NCBI GenBank assembly: GCA_030041985.1
Contig: JASIAM010000279.1
Span: 1 to 41,622 of the forward strand
DNA: 41,622 nt
Source: Bryobacteraceae bacterium
GTDB taxonomy: Bacteria > Acidobacteriota > Terriglobia > Bryobacterales > Bryobacteraceae
Direction: 5' to 3'
Part shown: positions 33,651 through 41,561 of the stretch, piece by piece
How positions within the stretch are numbered: the stretch's first letter is position 1
How the letters are laid out: each line of letters opens with the position of its first letter
Notes under the pieces: generated by a model
Told to the model about the DNA's origin: nothing
Database searches by the model: none
The model's input: the letters and a program-made list of their open reading frames with translations, nothing else
Position numbers and translations under genes: made by a program

Positions 33651-34802
33651 TCAGCGAACCATGGCCGCGCGAGCGCCACGGCCTGAAGCCGCGCGGAGGG
33701 CGGCTACTTCGGCGAACACGTCCAGGATCTTACTGGCAGTCTTCTGCCAACTGAACTGGCTGGCGCGCTGCAAGCCCAGACGTTCCATTCGAGCGCGCAA
33801 TTCCGCGCTCAGCAGAATGTCGGCAATGGCGCGCACTGTTTCGGTGGTGGAATAGGGGTCGAACAAAATAGCGGCGCCGTCCACCACTTCGGGCAGCGCG
33901 GATGTGGAGGAGCAGGCCACGGCCCGGCCACAAGCCATCGCCTCGAGCGCGGGCAGGCCAAAGCCTTCGTAAAAGGAGGGAAACACGAACAGATCGCAAG
34001 CGTTGTAAAGTTGCAGCAAATCCTCATCGGCAACGAAACCGAGAAAGCGAATCCGCTCCCTGACTCCGGAATCGCGCGCGGCCAGGCGCACACGATCTGC
34101 GTACCAAGTACTTTTTCCCGCAAAGACCAAGTGATGCGGGAACTGCGGGTATGCCTGCACAAGTTGCGCAAACGCCCGAATCAGGCCGATTGGATTCTTG
34201 CGCGGCTGCAAATCGCCAACCGAGAGGAGGAATGGCGCCGCCAGATCGAAGCGCTCGCGAACGGATAGGGCCGCGGCTTCCCGCGCGATGGGCCGGAAAG
34301 CTGTGCCAGGACCATTGGGCACCGCCACCACTTTATCCTCGCTCAGTTGCCCGTAGCACCGGAGAATCGATGCACGCGAGAATTCGCTGACGGTCAAGAT
34401 CTTGGCGGCGTGGCGCACGGTCCGGCGAACGGTGACTCGCAACTGCCACGCGCGTTCGCGGGGGAAGTACTCGGGATGCTCCAGAAAACTGACATCGTGG
34501 ACGCTTACGACCACAGGCACCGGACAACCGAGCGGAGCGGTGTATTGAACGTGCAGCAGGTCAGGCCGGTCCGCGTAGAGTTTGGCGGAGAGATCGAGTC
34601 CGAGGCGAACGAAAGGATTGGCGGCGACCTGGCGCAGCCTGATACCTGGCGGCAACGCCCCCAGGGCCTCACCCGAGGAAACATAGGCTATGAACTCGGA
34701 TTCGGGACTGCTGGTTGCCAACGCACCCAGCAGGCTGCGCACGTATACTTCGTTCCCCGTCAGATGGCGGCCGATGGCATGGGCATCAACGGCATAACGC
34801 AT
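33651..34802 (-). CDS. Glycosyltransferase, GT4 family
   Basis: 383 residues with GT-B fold features: N-terminal YAVDAHAIGRHLTGNEVYVRSLL, the donor-site text LSVGDLQPRKNPIGLIRAF, and the E-x7-E signature FYEGFGLPALEAMACG that contacts the sugar nucleotide. SVHDVSFLEHPEYFPRE and ILTVSEFSRASI are typical of GT4 enzymes building polysaccharide or lipid-linked glycans. No further polysaccharide genes flank it, but a phosphomanno/glucomutase able to supply the sugar-1-phosphate lies 0.9 kb away. TATACT (34818-34813 on the minus strand) is 10 nt before the ATG with no Shine-Dalgarno. Confidence 0.92.
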   Translation of the reverse strand: MRYAVDAHAIGRHLTGNEVYVRSLLGALATSSPESEFIAYVSSGEALGALPPGIRLRQVAANPFVRLGLDLSAKLYADRPDLLHVQYTAPLGCPVPVVVSVHDVSFLEHPEYFPRERAWQLRVTVRRTVRHAAKILTVSEFSRASILRCYGQLSEDKVVAVPNGPGTAFRPIAREAAALSVRERFDLAAPFLLSVGDLQPRKNPIGLIRAFAQLVQAYPQFPHHLVFAGKSTWYADRVRLAARDSGVRERIRFLGFVADEDLLQLYNACDLFVFPSFYEGFGLPALEAMACGRAVACSSTSALPEVVDGAAILFDPYSTTETVRAIADILLSAELRARMERLGLQRASQFSWQKTASKILDVFAEVAALRAASGRGARAAMVR

Positions 34803-35004
34803 TGACCGTACCAGTATACAGGACTAAGAGTTTTGATTCTCGGTTACAAATCCCAAACTCACCGGCATTAGTCGGGTTAAATGTCAGGAAAAAGCCCGCT
34901 CGGGAGGGAAATCGCCGTTATCAAGCACACCGCTTCACCGCTCAGGCAGCGATCGCGCCTTGCAAAAAACGTCAAGAATTCCTGCGCTACAATGGGCATT
35001 CGCC

Positions 35005-35499
35005 ATGCAGGTGTTGCAAGCAGGCAATCACAAGCTGCTGTTTCTCGAGGTGCAACCCGAGATGATAGCCAATATTGCCCGCAAAGCGGGCTTCGAGGCG
35101 AAGACCAAGGATGGGCAGAGACACATCCAACTGGATTTGAGCGCTCCGGGGCGGCTGCTGCTATTTGACGCCTCCGATCCCGGCAATCTTGGCTGGTTCT
35201 CCCGCTGCCAGTTTTATGTGGATGGACGTAGCGGCTCCGTCATGCAAACGCCCATTACACTGGCCAACAAGCGCGACCGATCGGGCCGGCCGCAGCAGAA
35301 TTCGGTCCGGCTTTCAATTGCCAAGGAGCTTCCGGCGAATTTCCGGCTTCCCGGAAAGCAGACGCTGACGGAACAGGTCTTTTATTCGTTGCTGCTCGAA
35401 TTCCTGAACGCACTGGTGGAACGGGGCGTGGCCGTTTGCGGCACGGGCGCTGTGCAGCCGCTCGCGGGGCGTACGGAAAACCCCGGAACACGAAACTGA
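35005..35499 (+). CDS. Hypothetical protein
   Basis: 164 residues from ATG 35005 (an upstream start at 34960 adds a nonconserved piece). No signal peptide or membrane segment. The text is soluble-protein like: VLQAGNHKLLFLEVQPEMIANIARKAGFEAKTKDGQRHIQLDLSAP, then GRLLLFDASDPGNLGWFSRCQFYVDG, and a helical C-terminal TEQVFYSLLLEFLNALVERGVAVCGT. No family recognised. TACAAT (34988-34993) precedes the ATG by 11 nt. A strong terminator at 35645 follows in the same direction. The preceding 200 bp holds nothing else I can identify. Confidence 0.7.
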   Translation: MQVLQAGNHKLLFLEVQPEMIANIARKAGFEAKTKDGQRHIQLDLSAPGRLLLFDASDPGNLGWFSRCQFYVDGRSGSVMQTPITLANKRDRSGRPQQNSVRLSIAKELPANFRLPGKQTLTEQVFYSLLLEFLNALVERGVAVCGTGAVQPLAGRTENPGTRN

Positions 35500-35644
35500 C
35501 CGTAATTTCACATACCCTCGCGGCCCAAGCCGGGACAGATGCCTATCTTTGATGGAACGAAAGACACCTCCAGCGAATCCCTAAAACTGGAGACTAAGCA
35601 GGAGGGCGATTCGGGGGGAACGTCCTTCCGCTTTGGTCGTTTGG

Positions 35645-35672
35645 AGCCGGCTCTCCGGAGCCGGCTATTTTT
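35645..35672 (+). terminator. Intrinsic terminator
   Basis: AGCCGGCTC (35645-35653), loop TCCG, GAGCCGGCT (35658-35666), then A and five T. The 9-bp G/C-rich stem plus T-run is oriented to stop transcripts coming from the hypothetical gene at 35005. Its 3' half overlaps the stop codon of the convergent phosphomutase gene. Confidence 0.85.
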
Positions 35673-37041
35673 GCGCTGCTGCTCGCTCGACAGCGGCGAC
35701 CGCGCTTGCCACGACGGATTCCACCTCAGAGCGATACTGATTGAGTAGGGCTTGGTTGCTTGCTTCGAAGCGCAGCACCAGCACCGGTTGCGTATTGGAA
35801 GCACGAATCAATCCCCAGCCCTCCGGAAACAGGACACGCACCCCGTCCACGCCGAGTGTGGGATAGCGGGATTGAAAATGCTCCGCTGAGGAACGCACCA
35901 CTGCGAACTTGATTTCGTCAGGGCAATCGAAACGGATCTCGGGAGTAGTGACCGTCTTGGGAAGCCCATCGAAATGGGCTGAGAGCGGCCGTTCGCTGTT
36001 GGCCACGATTTCCATCAGGCGGCACGCGGCGTAAAGCGCGTCATCGAAACCGTAGTAGCGATCCCCAAAGAACATATGGCCGCTCATCTCGCCTGCCAAT
36101 TCCGCGTGGCACTCCTTCATCTTCGCTTTGATCAACGAATGGCCGGTTTTCCACATGATCGGGTTGCCTCCGCGGGCCTTTAGTTCGTCGTACATCAACT
36201 GCGAGCACTTCACTTCCCCGATGAACGTCGCCCCCGGTTTGCGGGAAAGAATCTCGCGCCCGTACAGAATCATAAGCTGGTCGCCGTAGATGGTGTTCCC
36301 CTTCTCGTCTACTGTGCCGATCCGGTCGGCGTCACCGTCGAACGCGATGCCCAGGTTGGCGCCCTCGCTGCGAACTTTGCCGATCAGTGCTGCGAGATTG
36401 GCGGGGATGGTCGGGTCGGGGTGGTGGTTCGGAAAATGGCCGTCCATTCCGAAGTACATTTCGATGGCATCGACATTCAAATTTTGCAGGATGCGATGCA
36501 TCGCCGGGCCGCCCACTCCATTACCGGCATCGACTACCACTTTGATGCGGCGCGGAAAATGAAATTGGGAAGCAACTTCGGTGACATAAGGCGAAATGGC
36601 GTCCACTTCTTTGACGGAACCGGGGCCGCTCGCAAAATCTCGTGCTTCGATTAACCGGCGCACCGCCTGGATGTCGTCCCCATAAATCGTGGAAGCGCCC
36701 GCCACCACCTTGAACCCGTTGAACTCCGGAGGATTATGACTGCCGGTGATCATAATGCCGCCATCCGCCAGGAAATGCAGAACCGAGTAGTACAGAACGG
36801 GCGTGGGCACGATGCCGATATCGAGCACTTCGCAACCGCTCCGGAGCAAGCCGCACAGCAAGGCGTCATGCAGGCGCGGCGAGCTCAAGCGAGTGTCGCG
36901 CCCAAAAGCCACCTGCCTGCCAGCATAGCGCTGCAGGTACGTTCCCAGGCCCTGCCCGAGGAGTTCCGCACCGGCATCCGGCAACTCGGTGGCAGCGATG
37001 CCGCGGATATCGTACTCGCGAAAAATAGTCGGTTTCAGCAT
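35665..37041 (-). CDS. Phosphomannomutase/phosphoglucomutase
   Basis: 458 residues of the alpha-D-phosphohexomutase superfamily, AlgC/ManB-like. Domain 1 has FREYDIRGIA and the phosphoserine loop TGSHNP (Ser101); the Mg site is DGDADR (235-240); the sugar-specificity loop GEMSGHMFFGD is present; the C-terminal phosphate-binding loop is RASNTQP. The GEMSGH loop is that of enzymes using mannose or glucose phosphates rather than GlcN-6-P (GlmM). It interconverts hexose-6-P and hexose-1-P, feeding sugar nucleotides for the glycosyltransferase nearby. Divergent from the DUF6644-type pair. Confidence 0.95.
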   Translation of the reverse strand: MLKPTIFREYDIRGIAATELPDAGAELLGQGLGTYLQRYAGRQVAFGRDTRLSSPRLHDALLCGLLRSGCEVLDIGIVPTPVLYYSVLHFLADGGIMITGSHNPPEFNGFKVVAGASTIYGDDIQAVRRLIEARDFASGPGSVKEVDAISPYVTEVASQFHFPRRIKVVVDAGNGVGGPAMHRILQNLNVDAIEMYFGMDGHFPNHHPDPTIPANLAALIGKVRSEGANLGIAFDGDADRIGTVDEKGNTIYGDQLMILYGREILSRKPGATFIGEVKCSQLMYDELKARGGNPIMWKTGHSLIKAKMKECHAELAGEMSGHMFFGDRYYGFDDALYAACRLMEIVANSERPLSAHFDGLPKTVTTPEIRFDCPDEIKFAVVRSSAEHFQSRYPTLGVDGVRVLFPEGWGLIRASNTQPVLVLRFEASNQALLNQYRSEVESVVASAVAAVERAAAQK

Positions 37042-37178
37042 GAACGTTTTGGGGTTTCTGGCTCAAGTCTAGCAGTTCTGTCCCGCCAGGCTCCCTTTCT
37101 GTGCGATGGCCGCGCCGGATTATTCGGCGCAGGCGTCGGGCGTCCAGATCCCCTCAATTCTGATATAAGTACAATTTG

Positions 37179-37610
37179 ATGTTTGTCGACAATCCCCTCG
37201 ATTCCTCCGAGCTGATTTTTCCCACCCTGGAGGTCTGCCACATTCTCGGGTTTGCGGTGACCTTGGGGACTATTGCCCTGCTGGATCTTCGTGCCCTCGG
37301 CTTAGGGCTGAAACGGCAGGCGCTCGGGGACTTGGCGCGGGATTTCGCGCCATGGACTTTGGCGGGACTGGTGAGCATCTTTTTATCGGGCCCCATGCTG
37401 TTTTCCTCCGACCCGGACATGTACTCCCTCAACCGTGCGTTCCAGTTCAAAATGGTATGCCTCGTTCTGGCGGTCGTTTTCAACTACACGGTGCATCGCA
37501 AAATGGTTCAATCGGGCAAATCGACCGCATGGAGTAAACTGATCGCCTGCGTCTCTCTTTTGCTTTGGGCCGGAGTAGTCGGCGGCGGCATCTTTATCGG
37601 GTTTGCTTAA
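37179..37610 (+). CDS. Four-helix membrane protein, DUF6644-like (first of pair)
   Basis: 143 residues, nearly all membrane: helices about HILGFAVTLGTIALLDL, WTLAGLVSIFLSGPML, KMVCLVLAVVFNYTV and LIACVSLLLWAGVVGGGIFIGF. Single His residues lie at the start of helix 1 (VCHILGF) and after helix 3 (YTVHRK). The second gene, whose ATG overlaps this stop (TAATG at 37608), encodes a paralog with the same plan, so the two may form a heterodimer. TATAAG (37164-37169) is 9 nt before the ATG without Shine-Dalgarno. Function unknown; the family name is my recollection. Confidence 0.8.
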   Translation: MFVDNPLDSSELIFPTLEVCHILGFAVTLGTIALLDLRALGLGLKRQALGDLARDFAPWTLAGLVSIFLSGPMLFSSDPDMYSLNRAFQFKMVCLVLAVVFNYTVHRKMVQSGKSTAWSKLIACVSLLLWAGVVGGGIFIGFA

Positions 37611-38206
37611 TGTTTCTCTTATCGTTTACCCAATGGGTGCAGGCGACGGGTTGGGCTACGGAACTCCGCGGCTCCTGGTATGTATACCCGGTGGTCCTGA
37701 CCTTGCACCTGGTCTTCATATCCATTTTCGGCGGCATGATCTTTCTGAGCAACCTTCGCCTGCTTGGCCTGGGCCTACGCCGCTATTCCATCTCGGATGT
37801 GATCGGCCAGTTGCGCTGGCCGAAGCGGCTCACTTTTTTGGGTGTGCTAACCTGCGGCGCGCTTCTCGCGTCGTCCAAGGCCGAGGAATACTATTACAAC
37901 GTGTTCTTCTGGTCGAAAATGTCGTTGTTGGCTTTGATTGTCATACACGGGCTGGTGTTTCGCCGCAGCGTTTATTACAACACTGCGGCGCTCGACAAAG
38001 CTCCCCGTATACCCGGTGTGGCGAAAGTAGCGGCGGCTCTGTCCTTGCTGCTCTGGACCGGTGTCGTCATCTGCGGCCGCGGGATCGGTTACATCGAGCC
38101 GCCGGTTGAGAAACTGCACGCAGAAGGAAAATGGACAGCAAGCCACACGGTGGTCTGTTGCGGGTCTGTCCAAATAACCCGGTGCCGCCGGTGCGCCGCG
38201 ATGTAG
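37610..38206 (+). CDS. Four-helix membrane protein, DUF6644-like (second of pair)
   Basis: 198 residues. The core matches the first gene: helices VVLTLHLVFISIFGGMIFL, FLGVLTCGALL, SLLALIVIHGLVF, VAAALSLLLWTGVVICG, with His in helix 1 and helix 3. It starts at the overlapping ATG 37610. After GRGIGYIEPP, where I would expect such proteins to stop, about 35 residues of Cys/Arg-rich, non-family-like text follow, overlapping the convergent cupin gene by 118 nt; the frame may have lost its original stop. Confidence 0.78.
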   Translation: MFLLSFTQWVQATGWATELRGSWYVYPVVLTLHLVFISIFGGMIFLSNLRLLGLGLRRYSISDVIGQLRWPKRLTFLGVLTCGALLASSKAEEYYYNVFFWSKMSLLALIVIHGLVFRRSVYYNTAALDKAPRIPGVAKVAAALSLLLWTGVVICGRGIGYIEPPVEKLHAEGKWTASHTVVCCGSVQITRCRRCAAM

Positions 38207-38451
38207 ATGTAATCGCCGGGGCCCAATAATTGCGCCTGGGCTTCGCCCTCAAACAGCAAGCGTGCGGCGCCCCGAAGCAGGATTACCCACTCGTCCCAAT
38301 GCTGGTCGTACCACTGATTCGCCGGGGTTGCCTGGCCCATTGAAAGGATGCGCTCGATCCGCAGATTCGGCGCGGCAAGAAGCTCGGTAAACTCCTCGGC
38401 AGCGAGCGGAGTATTGGGCAGGCCGGCGAATATGTTGCCGTCAATGGCCAT
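38089..38451 (-). CDS. Small cupin-domain protein
   Basis: 120 residues from ATG 38451, whose first base overlaps the upstream stop (TGATG). One cupin barrel: RIERILSMGQATPANQWYDQHWDEWVILLRGAARLLFEGEA, LLGPGDYIYIAAHRRHRV. Typical metal-binding His are partly present (QHWDEW, AHRRHR), so metal binding is plausible but unproven. The last ~15 residues (SACSFSTGGSM) look like read-on into the overlap with the DUF6644-like gene. It is the second gene of a two-gene minus-strand operon with the alpha/beta hydrolase. The longer start at 38553 lies inside the hydrolase gene and is rejected. Confidence 0.85.
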   Translation of the reverse strand: MAIDGNIFAGLPNTPLAAEEFTELLAAPNLRIERILSMGQATPANQWYDQHWDEWVILLRGAARLLFEGEAQAQLLGPGDYIYIAAHRRHRVIWTDPQQTTVWLAVHFPSACSFSTGGSM

Positions 38452-39587
38452 CAATATCCGAGCTTCAGCAATCCTTCCTTCTCGCCGTTCACCGTTCCCT
38501 TGGTCAGCCACTCGAGCGAGGCGTTGAAAAGCAGCAGATGATTCTTCTCCCACATGGCGTTATGCGAAGAGCACGCAAGATCAACGAACACTTTCCGGGG
38601 AGAGCCGAGATCGGCGTATAGCTCGCGCACGCGCTCCGGAGCCACTTGCTTATCGTGCGCGCCGGAAACCATCAGCACCGGCATCATCATCTTGGCTACA
38701 GCGGCGCTGGTCCAACCCCAGGTGGTCGTCCCGGGCGCCCGCCGCACTCCGCTGCCCCAGGTTGCGCCAACCGGGTCGGAAGCGAGCATCGCGGCCCAGA
38801 CCGCGTCGTGAGTGCCGCGGCCGTATTGGTCCGCACAGCCTACCTGCCGGTCCCAGTTGGCGGTGAACTCCGCGAGCGACTGGGTATTCATCGCTGCGCC
38901 GGAAGCGGGAACCTGTTCGGGCGGGTCGCTGCGCGCGGCGCGGTTATACGCCGGGGCGAGCAGCACCAGGGCCTGCACCTTATCCGGATGCTGTGCCGCG
39001 TATCCGCCAGCCCGCGGCCCTCCCAAAGACCAGCCAATCATGTTGAGCTTGTCTACGCGCCGCAATGTGCGCAGGTAGTCTACCACCGCGCCAATGTCAT
39101 TCCAATCGGAAGCGATGGTGGTCATCTGGTGCGAGTACGAGGGCATGCAAGGCGCCGGAAGCAACGCCGGAATGAACAGGGCCTGTTGTGCGGCCGAGAG
39201 GTTGCAAGGGTCATTCATCGGCGTGGGCCGGGTAGAGCGGCCGTAACCGGTCGTGTCCATGGAGAAAACGTCGAAGCCCGCGCGGGCGAGATAGGCCATC
39301 CAACTGTAATCCTGGTAGGGCACATCGAAGGCGACCTCAGCGGGTGTCCCCGCGCCGTGAACGAATAAAACCACGTGATTGGGGCTGATCTCTTGGCGCA
39401 ACGCGCTTCCCGCCAGCACCACTTCGCGGACGTAAATGGCCGTAGTCTGCCCGCTGATCGCGGGCACGGTGGAGCGCACACGGACGTAGTGATCGACGCT
39501 GAGAAGATCGGCGCTATCATCGGCCGCCGCAAGCTGGGCGAAACAGCAGCAGCCAGCCATCAGCAGAGTTGGCAAAGCGAAACGCAT
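38451..39587 (-). CDS. Secreted alpha/beta-hydrolase
   Basis: 378 residues from ATG 39587, fixed by a near-perfect AGGAGGTGA 3 nt upstream; the frame extends to 39623 without support. Signal peptide about 1-22 (LPTLLMAGCCCFAQLAAA). The hydrolase core shows HVVLFVHGAGTPAEVAFD (oxyanion region), the nucleophile elbow GWSLGG, MVSGAHDKQVAPE (acid) and SSHNAMW (His). Periplasmic esterase/lipase or thioesterase-like; substrate unknown. Coupled to the cupin gene. Confidence 0.9.
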   Translation of the reverse strand: MRFALPTLLMAGCCCFAQLAAADDSADLLSVDHYVRVRSTVPAISGQTTAIYVREVVLAGSALRQEISPNHVVLFVHGAGTPAEVAFDVPYQDYSWMAYLARAGFDVFSMDTTGYGRSTRPTPMNDPCNLSAAQQALFIPALLPAPCMPSYSHQMTTIASDWNDIGAVVDYLRTLRRVDKLNMIGWSLGGPRAGGYAAQHPDKVQALVLLAPAYNRAARSDPPEQVPASGAAMNTQSLAEFTANWDRQVGCADQYGRGTHDAVWAAMLASDPVGATWGSGVRRAPGTTTWGWTSAAVAKMMMPVLMVSGAHDKQVAPERVRELYADLGSPRKVFVDLACSSHNAMWEKNHLLLFNASLEWLTKGTVNGEKEGLLKLGY

Positions 39588-39705
39588 GGTCACCTCCTGA
39601 AAGTCGCATCGGCGCCGCGCCATTAGGCCGCGCGAGCGCTCCGTATCAGTATACTGACCGCGGCTCTCCGTTTCTGATAAGCTCTCCGTCTAAAGGAGGC
39701 AAAGA

Positions 39706-41364
39706 GTGAAGAAACAGTGCCTGCTTGGGTTGCTATTGGACTTGTGGGCCGGGTGGGGCTTGGCCCAAACCACCACCGATCTGGTGAATGATGGCCGCAA
39801 TACGGAAAACGTCACGGCCGAAAGCATGGGCTATGCGCGCAGGAGCTATAGTCCGCTCGAACAGATCAACAAAACCAACGTCAAGCGGCTGGTCCCTGTC
39901 TGGAACACCAGTCTCATGAACGACCAGGGCGAGCTTGCCGCTCCGATCATTTACAACGGGGTCATGTACCTCATCAATGGCAAGTGGACGTTTGCTCTTG
40001 ATGTGGCTACGGGCCGCCAGATCTGGCGCACACCGGTCGAAATCGAACCTGGTATCACGCGCGCGCCCATCAACCGCGGAGCGGCAGCCATTTATAACGG
40101 CAAACTGTTTCGCGTGACCATTGACAACCATCTGGTCGCGCTCGATATGAAGACCGGGGAGCAGCTTTGGAACCAGAAGTTCGCGGATGCTCACGAGGGA
40201 TTTTACGCTACTGGCGCGCCGATTGTTGCGAATGGGGTGCTGATTTCCGGTGTGTCCGGCGGCGAGTCCACCACGCGCGGGTTTCTGGACGGTTGGGACC
40301 CCGACACAGGCAAGAAATTGTGGCGCAGATACACGATTCCCGCTCCCGGCGAGCCCGGCTCAGAGACGTGGCCCAAAAACAGCGATGCGTGGAAACAAGG
40401 CGGCGGCCCGACGTGGCGCTCCGGTTCCTATGATCCGCAACTCGACCTGGTGTATTGGGGCACCGGCAATGCGGAGCCTTACGACCCGCGGCCTCGTGGC
40501 AACCTGGATAGCCTGTTCACCAACAGTGTGCTGGCTCTTCGCCCGAAAACGGGCGAGGTGGTGTGCTATTACCAGTACACGCCCAACGACGTGTACGACG
40601 TCGATGCCACCGATGAGCAGGTTCTGGCGGACATTCCGATTAACGGACAGTTGCGGAAAGTGATGATCCAGACCAATAAGAACGGCTTTCTTTACGTGGT
40701 GGACAGAACCAATTGCAAGCTGATTGCCGCGCATCCTTATGTAAAGGTCAACTGGGCCACGCATATCGACATGGCTACGGGCCGGCCGGTCCTGACGGAT
40801 GTACAACAACGTTTCGTTGCGGGACAAGAGGTGGAGATCTGGCCATCGCGCGGAACCAACGCGGTGCCCGTCGCCTTCGATCCGAACACGCGCCTGATTT
40901 ACGCAACCACGTGGAATGTGGCGCGCATACAGAAGCTTGCCGCGCCACGGCCAACGGTAATTGGCGGAACCTCAACCGGAGTCGACGCACGGTATCCGGA
41001 AAGCAAGCCCGGTGACGTGTTGGGTTACTTCCTGGCGATCGATCCTGTGTCGGGCGAAAAGAAGTGGGAGATGCCTTTGACCGATCTGCCCAGCTCGGCC
41101 GGAATGCTGGCGACCGGCGGCGGACTGCTGTTCACCGGGAAAATGACCGGTGAATTTCTGGCGCTCGATAAGGACACCGGCAAAACCTTGTGGCAATTTC
41201 AAACCGGGTCGAGCGTGAACGCGACCGCGATCACGTATACCCATAACGGCCGCCAATATGTAAGCGTTGCTTCGGGAATCGGCGGCATCCTGGCGACTCG
41301 CTATGCGGCGCGTAAGGTGCCGGCCGGAGGTTCGGTCTGGACGTTCGCGGTCATGACTGAATGA
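39706..41364 (+). CDS. PQQ-dependent alcohol dehydrogenase-type protein
   Basis: 552 residues, an eight-bladed beta-propeller quinoprotein with recurring W-docking motifs (TGRQIWRTPVE, TGEQLWNQKFA, TGKKLWRRYT, SGEKKWEMPL, TGKTLWQFQTG). WGTGNAEPYDP matches the Asn-containing metal/PQQ segment, and NDVYDVDATDE places the catalytic Asp298 with a second Asp300 two residues on, the signature of lanthanide-type enzymes (Ca-type MxaF has Ala there). The vicinal Cys pair of methanol dehydrogenases is absent (ITRAPINRG instead), and there is no haem domain, so electrons need a separate cytochrome, not seen here. GTG start with AAAGGAGG 7 nt upstream. The signal-peptide core is unusual, containing an Asp (LLLDLWAG). 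Substrate class, alcohol or aldehyde, is not determined. Confidence 0.85.
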   Translation: MKKQCLLGLLLDLWAGWGLAQTTTDLVNDGRNTENVTAESMGYARRSYSPLEQINKTNVKRLVPVWNTSLMNDQGELAAPIIYNGVMYLINGKWTFALDVATGRQIWRTPVEIEPGITRAPINRGAAAIYNGKLFRVTIDNHLVALDMKTGEQLWNQKFADAHEGFYATGAPIVANGVLISGVSGGESTTRGFLDGWDPDTGKKLWRRYTIPAPGEPGSETWPKNSDAWKQGGGPTWRSGSYDPQLDLVYWGTGNAEPYDPRPRGNLDSLFTNSVLALRPKTGEVVCYYQYTPNDVYDVDATDEQVLADIPINGQLRKVMIQTNKNGFLYVVDRTNCKLIAAHPYVKVNWATHIDMATGRPVLTDVQQRFVAGQEVEIWPSRGTNAVPVAFDPNTRLIYATTWNVARIQKLAAPRPTVIGGTSTGVDARYPESKPGDVLGYFLAIDPVSGEKKWEMPLTDLPSSAGMLATGGGLLFTGKMTGEFLALDKDTGKTLWQFQTGSSVNATAITYTHNGRQYVSVASGIGGILATRYAARKVPAGGSVWTFAVMTE

Positions 41365-41561
41365 GGCTCTGCGTTAGATGCGCTGCAGCGAACGCGCCGT
41401 CATCTGCATCAAAGTTATCAGTTATCAGTAGTGTCCGGCTGATAATTCGCCCGTCTGGTGTAAACGTGTGAATCGTCCGAGGTTAGAGGGCCAAGAGGCC
41501 GTAATCGATTTGAACTCGCGGCCTGTAATTTGTGCTGATATGGCGCCGGAAAGGTGGCGTC

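Noticed and set aside
35539-35748. Short frame MPIFDGTKDTSSE... downstream of the hypothetical gene
   Set aside because: It runs across a strong intrinsic terminator and into the phosphomutase gene on the other strand; no support beyond being open.
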